A stretch of DNA of 13,760 nt from Syntrophomonas sp. UBA4922. Its GTDB lineage: Bacteria > Bacillota > Syntrophomonadia > Syntrophomonadales > Syntrophomonadaceae. The stretch covers positions 1 to 13,760 of the forward strand of contig DHBS01000017.1 of assembly GCA_002398825.1 (NCBI GenBank), written 5' to 3'. Positions within the stretch are counted from its first letter, which is position 1. Every line of letters begins with the position of its first letter. The translations under genes and the position numbers were made by a program. The notes under the pieces were generated by a model that saw nothing but the letters and a program-made list of their open reading frames with translations, had not been told where the DNA came from and did no database searches. Positions 6,553 through 12,176 of this stretch are shown in pieces.

Positions 6553-7422
6553 TCATGTTTTATAGCGGCTGTCCAAATCCAGGTATTTTTCCAGTCCAAC
6601 CAGTTGATTAAAATCATTGAATGACAACATCTCAGCCTGGCAGGCTGCGGTGGACCCGGTCGCCAGCAAGGTGGAAAAGACCTTCTCCAAGGCGGCGCCC
6701 AGGGCATATAAGGCGGTGCACGGCCAGAAGACTATCTTGAAACCGAGCTGTTTTAAATCTTCGCCGCTTAGGCAGGGGGTTCGCCCTCCTTCTACCATGT
6801 TGGCCACCAGTATCGTATCGGGAAAAGCCTGGCCGATAGCAGCCAGTTCAGATTCACTCTGTGGGGCTTCAATAAACAGGGCTTCGGCTCCCGCCTCTAA
6901 ATAGCGCTTGCCTCGCTCTATAGCCCGGTGTAATCCCTGAGTAGCCAGAGCGTCGGTGCGCGCTACGATGAGAAGGTCCGGATCCTGCCTGGCTTCGCAA
7001 GCGGATCTGATCTTTTGAACGTGCTGCTCGCAAGGGATCACTTCTTTCCCCAGCATATGCCCGCAGCGTTTGGGAAACACCTGATCTTCAAAGATTATGG
7101 CTGCGGCTCCGATTCTTTCGTACTCCTGCACAGTGCGCCGCACGTGCAACGGGTTGCCGTATCCGGTGTCACCGTCTGCAATGACGGGAATGTCTATGGC
7201 ATCGCGGATGGTCTTCAATGCGGCCGCCATTTCTGTCAGTGTGAGCACCCCAAAGTCTGGTTGAGCCAAGCGGGAGGCGGCGATGCTGTACCCCCCCATG
7301 ATGATGAGTTTAAAGCCGATCTTTTCAATGATTCGCGCGCTTAAAGCGTCATAGGCACCAGGGGCCAAAAGTATACCGGGTTCTTCAAGCAAACCGCGGA
7401 GCCTGGCGGAATTAGTTGACAT
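6553..7422 (-). CDS. PEP mutase/isocitrate lyase superfamily C-C lyase (methylisocitrate lyase-like)
   Basis: This 289-residue TIM-barrel enzyme is of the oxaloacetate hydrolase, 2-methylisocitrate lyase and dimethylmalate lyase type. It shows the Mg-binding DGDTGYGN (83-90, D83 and D85), E112-D113 and the flexible catalytic loop PKRCGH with C120. The KRCGH loop marks lyases; phosphonate-forming PEP mutases have a different loop there. Length matches PrpB-like proteins (about 290). No prpC, prpD or aconitase gene is in the window, so the 2-methylcitrate cycle is not supported by context and the substrate stays open (methylisocitrate, dimethylmalate or a relative). The ribosome binding site (AAAGG) is weak and about 12 bases from ATG 7422. 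It diverges from the glycosylase gene. Confidence 0.87.
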   Translation of the reverse strand: MSTNSARLRGLLEEPGILLAPGAYDALSARIIEKIGFKLIIMGGYSIAASRLAQPDFGVLTLTEMAAALKTIRDAIDIPVIADGDTGYGNPLHVRRTVQEYERIGAAAIIFEDQVFPKRCGHMLGKEVIPCEQHVQKIRSACEARQDPDLLIVARTDALATQGLHRAIERGKRYLEAGAEALFIEAPQSESELAAIGQAFPDTILVANMVEGGRTPCLSGEDLKQLGFKIVFWPCTALYALGAALEKVFSTLLATGSTAACQAEMLSFNDFNQLVGLEKYLDLDSRYKT

Positions 7423-7447
7423 ATTAGTGCAGACCTTTCATTTTTTG

Positions 7448-7477
7448 TTGTGGGTAAACATGGGCTAAATCTATAAT
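7448..7477 (+). promoter_or_regulatory. Possible promoter of the uracil-DNA glycosylase gene
   Basis: TATAAT (7472-7477) is a perfect -10; TTGTGG (7448-7453), 18 bases upstream, is a fair -35. The transcript would start near 7484 and have a leader of about 100 bases, containing a small AGGAG-CAT-CTCCT hairpin (7493-7505). Confidence 0.45.
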
Positions 7478-7584
7478 ATATTCTTAGACGGGAGGAGCAT
7501 CTCCTGCATAGATACCCTTAAGTTTTTGTAATATGATAGTCTGTATTGCTGAAATCACATTTCCAGGGAAGGGCTGAACAGATT

Positions 7585-8121
7585 ATGGATATACCCCTTG
7601 GAGAAGTTCCGGATTATATCAAACCGGGACTGAGGATTCTTTTTACGGGCTTCAATCCCAGTATACGCTCAGGTGAAACCGGATATCACTTTGCCAATCC
7701 CTCCAACCGGTTTTGGAAGATATTGTATCGTTCCGGTTTAACCCCCACATTGTTGAAGCCTGACCAGGGAGCAAGCCTTTTGGCACTGGGTTATGGGCTT
7801 ACAAATATTGTGCCCCGCCCTACCCGGGCTGCTGCTGACATAAGTAAGGCAGAGTATGCAGCCGGGCGGGAACTGCTGAGAAGCAAGGTGATGGGGTATC
7901 GGCCTGGAATAGTGTGTTACGTCGGCAAGGGGGTCTATCAGGCCTATTCGGGAAAGAACCGTCTGTTGTGGGGTTTGCAGCCCGGTCAGGCGGTTGCGGG
8001 AGTAAAGGATTTTGTGGCTCCTTCCAGCAGCGGGCTGGTGCGCATGAAAGAGGCCGAGGTGATTGCCATCTATCGGCAACTGGCGGAATTAATAAACGAT
8101 CCCGGGGCCTCGGTGTTTTAG
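7585..8121 (+). CDS. mug: Mug/TDG-type mismatch-specific uracil-DNA glycosylase
   Basis: This DNA repair enzyme of UDG family 2 removes uracil or thymine from G mismatches. I start it at ATG 7585 (178 residues), preceded by AGGGAAGGG (7565-7573); an in-frame TTG at 7546 has no ribosome binding site. The active-site motif reads GFNPS with N24 matching the catalytic Asn of E. coli Mug (GINPG), followed by the family signature HFANPSNRFW. The second loop reads APSSSGLVR. E. coli Mug has PNPSGLSR there and animal TDG has PSSSAR, so the loop mixes the two forms. It appears as a single-gene unit, divergent from the lyase. Family is sure; exact mismatch preference is not. Confidence 0.9.
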   Translation: MDIPLGEVPDYIKPGLRILFTGFNPSIRSGETGYHFANPSNRFWKILYRSGLTPTLLKPDQGASLLALGYGLTNIVPRPTRAAADISKAEYAAGRELLRSKVMGYRPGIVCYVGKGVYQAYSGKNRLLWGLQPGQAVAGVKDFVAPSSSGLVRMKEAEVIAIYRQLAELINDPGASVF

Positions 8122-8254
8122 GCGGGCATTTATTACCGGCTTTTCTCTCAATACCCATTGATGATATTTGCAGAATGCCAGGAAGGTTTCGAAATTTGGA
8201 ATAATCGTGACCGTTATCGCATATATATAGGTATTGGTGGTTAATGACAAACCG
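8122..8254. other. Intergenic stretch between the glycosylase and the leuA promoter
   Basis: No ORF with a start signal and no convincing terminator are seen. A GC-rich near-inverted repeat just after the stop (8122-8141) does not pair well. Confidence 0.5.
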
Positions 8255-8283
8255 TTGACTGGATAAATAATATTACTTATAAT
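8255..8283 (+). promoter_or_regulatory. Promoter of the T-box-leuA transcript
   Basis: TTGACT (8255-8260) and TATAAT (8278-8283) with a 17-base spacer, close to the sigma-A consensus. The start would be near 8290, just ahead of the T-box leader. Confidence 0.8.
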
Positions 8284-8289
8284 GTTATG

Positions 8290-8571
8290 CAATATATAAA
8301 AACGACTATGATAGGGATGAATAGGTAAACCCGATGGAGAAACAGAGAGCCGCCGGTTGGTGGAAGGCGGTCGCATCGACTTACCGAACTCCCCCTTGAG
8401 TTGCCGACCGAAGTTCCCAGTAGGCTCGGACGGAAACTTCCACCGTTAAAAGGAAGCGGATATCGGACGCTCAAGTCCCGTATCTGGTAAAGCGGGCGGC
8501 TGTTGTCGCTAAATTGAGTGGTACCGCGGAGTATACCCTTCGTCTCAAGTTAAATGAGCGAAGGGTTTTTT
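8290..8571 (+). promoter_or_regulatory. T-box riboswitch leader of leuA
   Basis: This leader senses uncharged tRNA and lets transcription pass its terminator only when the amino acid is short. The landmarks are AGAGAG (GA motif, about 8344-8349), GGTTGGTGGAA (about 8354-8364), CCTTGAGTTGC distal sequence (from 8394), AGTAGG (8419-8424), Stem III ACGG...CCGTTA (8430-8448), and the T-box AGTGGTACCGCGG (8517-8529). The TGGT bulge fits a tRNA with an A discriminator, as in tRNA-Leu. TTGAG (8514-8518) can pair with CTCAA (8544-8548) as antiterminator. Control by leucine is inferred from leuA downstream; I could not place a leucine specifier codon with certainty. The linker between Stem III and the T-box is long, about 65 bases, and holds an extra hairpin at 8459-8484. 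Confidence 0.93.
8535..8571 (+). terminator. T-box regulated terminator
   Basis: ACCCTTCG (8535-8542) pairs with CGAAGGGT (8559-8566), extended by CTCA/TGAG, and followed by a run of T. Its left arm overlaps the antiterminator region, as in other T-box leaders. Confidence 0.9.
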
Positions 8572-8595
8572 ATATTTGATAAGGAGGTGGTTTCG

Positions 8596-8814
8596 ATGGA
8601 ACCAGACCTTGCTGACCTACTGAAATGCATATGCGATAATAAGGAGGATTTAAACCATGCGCAAGCTGTATATTTTCGATACCACCTTACGAGATGGGGA
8701 GCAATCCCTGGGTATCACCCTGAATGTCAAAGAAAAACTGGCTATCAGCCGCCAGCTGGTGAAGCTGGGAGTGGATATCATCGAGGCGGGATTCCCGGCC
8801 TCTTCTCCCGGTGA
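8596..8814 (+). CDS. Possible small ORF overlapping leuA out of frame
   Basis: ATG 8596 is eight bases after an excellent ribosome binding site (AAGGAGG, 8581-8587), just past the T-box terminator. It opens a 72-codon ORF starting MEPDLADLLKCICDNKEDL. After about 20 codons it enters leuA in another frame and ends 158 bases inside it. Only the first 20 codons are free of leuA coding constraint, and the later part looks like leuA read in the wrong frame. It may be a translated leader, a coupling device, or the broken start of a former operon gene. I recognise no family. Confidence 0.35.
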   Translation: MEPDLADLLKCICDNKEDLNHAQAVYFRYHLTRWGAIPGYHPECQRKTGYQPPAGEAGSGYHRGGIPGLFSR

Positions 8815-10159
8815 TTTCGATTCGGTCCGAACCATTGCCAAAGAGATTAAAGGGGTTGCCATTTGCGGGCTCACCCGGGCGGTGGAAAAGGATATTGATA
8901 TCTGCGCGGAAGCCCTGCGCGAAGCGGAGGCCCCCCGCATTCATACCGGAATCGCGGTTTCTCCGGTGCATATGGCCAAAAAACTGCAGATGCCGCCGTC
9001 CCAGGTGGTCGAGGCCGCGGTAGCGGCGGTTAAACGGGCTAAGAAATATGTAAATGATGTTGAATTCTACGCGGAAGATGCTTCCCGCAGCGAACGCGAT
9101 TTCCTGGTTGAGATCATAACCAAAGTCATTTCCGCAGGCGCCACGGTTGTTAATATACCTGATACCGTGGGCTATGTCACCCCCTGGCAATATGGCGACC
9201 TGATCGCTCATTTAGTGGCCAATGTCAAGAACATTGACCGGGCTATAATCAGCATTCACTGTCACAATGATCTGGGAATGGCCACGGCCAATTCCCTGGC
9301 GGGCATCAGGGCCGGGGCTTCCCAGCTGGAAGGCACCATAAACGGCATCGGCGAGCGGGCCGGGAATACTTCCTTGGAGGAAGTAATCATGGCCATTTAC
9401 AGTCAGAAGAGTCTCTATGGAGTGGATGTCGATATCAATACCCGGGAAATTGCAGCCACCAGCCGCATGGTTTCACGTATTACCGGCGTGGCCGTGCCCA
9501 GCCACAAGGCTATTGTCGGTTCTAACGCGTTTATGCACGCTTCAGGCATTCATCAGGACGGGGTATTGAAGAAGCGGGATACTTATGAGATTATTGATCC
9601 CGAAGTGGTAGGCTTCCCGCGCAGCCTGATCGTACTCAGCGCACGTTCCGGGCGTCATGCCTTGAAACACCGCCTGGCGGAATTAGGTTATACCAATATT
9701 GAGGATAATCTGGATTATATCTATGCCAAGTTTCTCGATTTGGCGGATTTAAAGGGCGAGGTATTCGATGAAGACCTGCATGCCCTGATGGGCAATGCCG
9801 GCAAAGAGGTGAACGGAATGTCCATCAAACAATTATCGGTTACCTCCAATGGGGCGGCCAATGCTGCCGCAACCATCACTCTGGAAGTCAATGGTGAAGT
9901 GTACAGTGATGCGGCTTGCGGCGACGGTCCGGTGGACGCGGTTTTTAAAGCAGTGGATAGGATTGTGGGCAAGCCCGTTCAATTGGAGGATTTCGCCCTG
10001 AAATCGGTCAGCCGCGGCTCCGAAGCTATGGGGGATGCTACGGTGAAGATCCGCTATAAAAACAGCCTGGTGGTGGGAAGAGGGGTCAGCACCGACATCT
10101 TCGAAGCCAGTGCGCTAGCTTATGTGAACGCCTTATGCAAAGCGGGATATATCGATTGA
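8657..10159 (+). CDS. leuA: 2-isopropylmalate synthase
   Basis: This enzyme condenses acetyl-CoA with 2-oxoisovalerate to 2-isopropylmalate, the first committed step of leucine synthesis, in the cytoplasm. The 500-residue length matches the short bacterial form. The N-terminal DRE-TIM barrel shows DTTLRDGEQ (R12, D13), the metal-binding SIHCHNDLG (H201, H203), and NGIGERAGNTSLEE. The linker motif HASGIHQDGVLK then follows, and the leucine-binding regulatory domain covers about 370-500 (AATITLEVNG, ending in DIFEASALAYVNAL). AAGGAGG (8641-8647) sits nine bases before the ATG. Expression is controlled by the T-box leader, and feedback inhibition by leucine is expected from the C-terminal domain. 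No other leu or ilv gene is nearby in the window. Citramalate or homocitrate synthase are less likely given the HASGIHQDG pattern. Confidence 0.95.
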   Translation: MRKLYIFDTTLRDGEQSLGITLNVKEKLAISRQLVKLGVDIIEAGFPASSPGDFDSVRTIAKEIKGVAICGLTRAVEKDIDICAEALREAEAPRIHTGIAVSPVHMAKKLQMPPSQVVEAAVAAVKRAKKYVNDVEFYAEDASRSERDFLVEIITKVISAGATVVNIPDTVGYVTPWQYGDLIAHLVANVKNIDRAIISIHCHNDLGMATANSLAGIRAGASQLEGTINGIGERAGNTSLEEVIMAIYSQKSLYGVDVDINTREIAATSRMVSRITGVAVPSHKAIVGSNAFMHASGIHQDGVLKKRDTYEIIDPEVVGFPRSLIVLSARSGRHALKHRLAELGYTNIEDNLDYIYAKFLDLADLKGEVFDEDLHALMGNAGKEVNGMSIKQLSVTSNGAANAAATITLEVNGEVYSDAACGDGPVDAVFKAVDRIVGKPVQLEDFALKSVSRGSEAMGDATVKIRYKNSLVVGRGVSTDIFEASALAYVNALCKAGYID

Positions 10160-10382
10160 TCAGGTCGGAGTTAAAATAAATAGGCTGATTTATAGAGGCT
10201 TTCTCCTGATGGGGATGGCCTCTATGGTATAGCTGGGAACTGCCGATGCGCATCAGAGCTCATCCGGGCATAATGTTTATACAAACCTTCTATAATGCTG
10301 CATACCGGCTTACCAAAAGAGGAAAAATTATGGTAATGACGAACTATTCACCAATACTAAGCTTTAGTGGGAGGACGAATTA
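10160..10382. other. Intergenic region after leuA
   Basis: ATAGAGGC (10192-10199) pairs with GCCTCTAT (10218-10225), with CTCC/GGGG able to pair inside, but no T-run follows, so it is a weak terminator candidate for leuA. A TATAAT at 10291-10296 may be the -10 of the next gene; no good -35 is seen. No ORF of note lies here. Confidence 0.4.
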
Positions 10383-10871
10383 TTGCTAGGGTATATTGCC
10401 GGAATCACTTTAGTGTTATTTCTGCTATTCTCGATTATATCCCTGGTCAGGGTGTTTACTGCCCGACCGGCTTCGTTTTGGGGGAAAGGCGCCGGGGTTA
10501 CCGCCTTGTTGTTTACGGTAGCCTTTATACTGTGGATAGCTGTGGAAATCCCGGCTTATGAGCGCCAGCAGGCCAAGATTCTCTATCAGATGGGCCAGGA
10601 TTACCTGGCGGCAGGTGATCACTCTATGGCTTATGATAGTTTTGTAAAAATAAGCAAGGCGGACCAAGAAATCTATGCTGAAGTTCAGCCAGTGTTGGAC
10701 GAATTGAGAACGCCTTTGGCCATGGCAAAACTTGAAGAGGCCAAAGCCCTTTATACGGATGAACAGTATGACGCCGCCCTGGATGCGCTGAAAATAAGTA
10801 TGAAATATTTACCATTAGGTGAAAGTAAATCGTTGCTGCCTGCGTATCAAAAAGCAGCGGGAAGGAAATAG
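10383..10871 (+). CDS. Unknown membrane protein with TPR-like tail
   Basis: I recognise no named family. TTG 10383 is the start: GGGAGG (10369-10374) lies eight bases upstream and no other start fits. The 162-residue product has two hydrophobic spans (about 4-25 and 37-56) joined by a short basic loop, then a soluble part of about 105 residues. This part has helical repeats of TPR character, such as YQMGQDYLAAGDHSMAYDSF and ALYTDEQYDAALDALKISM. The layout suggests a small membrane-anchored protein that binds a partner through its helical tail. It is the first of three unknown genes before tex, all on one strand and with gaps of about 190 and 40 bases. Confidence 0.75.
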   Translation: MLGYIAGITLVLFLLFSIISLVRVFTARPASFWGKGAGVTALLFTVAFILWIAVEIPAYERQQAKILYQMGQDYLAAGDHSMAYDSFVKISKADQEIYAEVQPVLDELRTPLAMAKLEEAKALYTDEQYDAALDALKISMKYLPLGESKSLLPAYQKAAGRK

Positions 10872-11064
10872 AACGGCCTCAGGCCAAGGGCATTGCCGCG
10901 ATTTCCGGGCGGGTGCTTTAAGGTTGCAACGAGGATAGTTCCAGGCTGCCCGGTTTTATCTATATTTCCACAGGTAGATCTGCCAGGGTCAACGGGTTGC
11001 AGCTTGACGGCCGCGAACTTTGTGGGAAAAATAAAAACGTCAAGAATATGGGAGTGGCGAGGTG

Positions 11065-11466
11065 ATGAAATCCATGCAGTTTGAAATGTCCAATTCGGAA
11101 AGAATTTACAGTATACTGGCCATCCTGATTGGAATCGTGATTCTGCTGGGGTTGGTGGGTCAATTCATTATTATCTCCGACAAGGCCCCTCCTCAAGCCG
11201 TGGTTTATGTGGACCAGAGTACGGGCATCTATTATGCCCCGCCATATATACTGGGCAAAAAATATCCGGCTGGCTTTGATGAAAGCAATCTTAAGGCTGT
11301 TACTGTGGCTGAGGCGGAACAGAAGTCGTATGAGGCTGATCCGGCTTGTGTTGAGCTCGGTTATTTCAAACAAAAGAGCACCTTAAACGACAGACTCAGG
11401 ATAATGACGGGCCTGGCTGAAAAACCGCCGAGCCGCTGGAATGACGACGGCTCCTGGAATTGGTAG
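11065..11466 (+). CDS. Unknown single-span membrane protein
   Basis: The product of 133 residues has one hydrophobic span (about 15-38, YSILAILIGIVILLGLVGQF) and a soluble C-terminal part of about 95 residues, likely outside. This part has tyrosine and proline-rich GIYYAPPYILGKKYP and ends in a tryptophan-containing SRWNDDGSWNW. I start at ATG 11065; GTG 11062 directly before it is an alternative, with GGAG at 11051-11054 serving either. No family is recognised. It is followed after about 40 bases by the next unknown gene, so the two are probably co-transcribed. Confidence 0.65.
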   Translation: MKSMQFEMSNSERIYSILAILIGIVILLGLVGQFIIISDKAPPQAVVYVDQSTGIYYAPPYILGKKYPAGFDESNLKAVTVAEAEQKSYEADPACVELGYFKQKSTLNDRLRIMTGLAEKPPSRWNDDGSWNW

Positions 11467-11505
11467 CAGGTGCGCTTTGAGGACGGTTCAATGGGGAGGG
11501 ACGGT

Positions 11506-12063
11506 ATGGAAAAAAGACCTCATATTATATCATCGTCGCCGGGGGCTGATGCTCTCAGTGACAATACCCCGGTCAAAAAGCGCGGCTTGTGCTTGCAGGC
11601 CGGAGTTTACCGGCACCCCTGCCGGGATTGTGAGGAGTGCGTCTGGATAGACCAGGTTCCCATGGACAAGGATTACAGAGATATTGTCTCCATACACGCG
11701 GCTTCCGGCTGCCAGGGGGGAGGCGGGGTTGAGTTCAAGTTGGACCTTCCGGAAGGTCGGGGCACCTGGAGGAGATTCCGCTGCTGGGATGCTGCCCGGG
11801 GCAGCCATGAAGCTCCGCTGGAGGAAAAGACTATCTTTATGGACTCTGCCGGTCTGTCCGGTTTTATAGATGGCTTGCAGGGCTGTGGGCTGCTCTACTG
11901 GGGAGAAAGATACGAACTGGACGAAGGTGAGGGCAGCGAATGGGTGATTCGCATTGAGTTCGATGGCTTTCGGGTCAAGAAAAGCGGGCAGAACTCCTTT
12001 CCCCGCAAATGGGAGTCATGGTGTCGATTGTTAAATGATTGTCTGCAGGTGGAATTCCGCTAG
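11506..12063 (+). CDS. Unknown soluble protein with CxxCxxC cluster
   Basis: I choose ATG 11506 (185 residues) because GGGGAGGG (11493-11500) sits five bases ahead; the in-frame GTG 11470 upstream has no such site. The N-terminal region has C29 and then C39, C42 and C45 in HPCRDCEECVW, a spacing used for zinc or an iron-sulfur cluster. More cysteines follow (GCQGGGG, RFRCWD, GCGLL, WCRLLNDCLQ). No signal peptide or membrane span is seen, and no family is recognised. It follows the single-span protein by 39 bases and is followed by a weak terminator before tex. Confidence 0.7.
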   Translation: MEKRPHIISSSPGADALSDNTPVKKRGLCLQAGVYRHPCRDCEECVWIDQVPMDKDYRDIVSIHAASGCQGGGGVEFKLDLPEGRGTWRRFRCWDAARGSHEAPLEEKTIFMDSAGLSGFIDGLQGCGLLYWGERYELDEGEGSEWVIRIEFDGFRVKKSGQNSFPRKWESWCRLLNDCLQVEFR

Positions 12064-12106
12064 AATAGCGTTTCGTATTATCAAATTAAGCGAATGATTA
12101 GTATAG

Positions 12107-12151
12107 CCAGCACTAGCTTACATTTATTGGGAAATGACTAGGCTGGTTTTT
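12107..12151 (+). terminator. Weak terminator before tex
   Basis: CCAG (12107-12110) and CTAG (12113-12116) pair with CTAG (12138-12141) and CTGG (12143-12146), with a small internal mismatch and a 21-base loop. TTTTT follows. The long loop makes it uncertain. Confidence 0.4.
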
Positions 12152-12176
12152 GTTATCACTTTTTGGAGGCAGAGAA

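Noticed and set aside
8122..8141. GC-rich inverted repeat after the glycosylase stop, followed by TTTT
   Set aside because: The arms pair at only four of five positions without a clear stem.
8687..9211. 174-residue minus-strand ORF inside leuA
   Set aside because: Shadow of leuA on the other strand; no ribosome binding site and no recognisable product.
10245..10254. 10-base palindrome GATGCGCATC after leuA
   Set aside because: About a dozen 10-base palindromes are expected by chance in this length, and it is not linked to a promoter.
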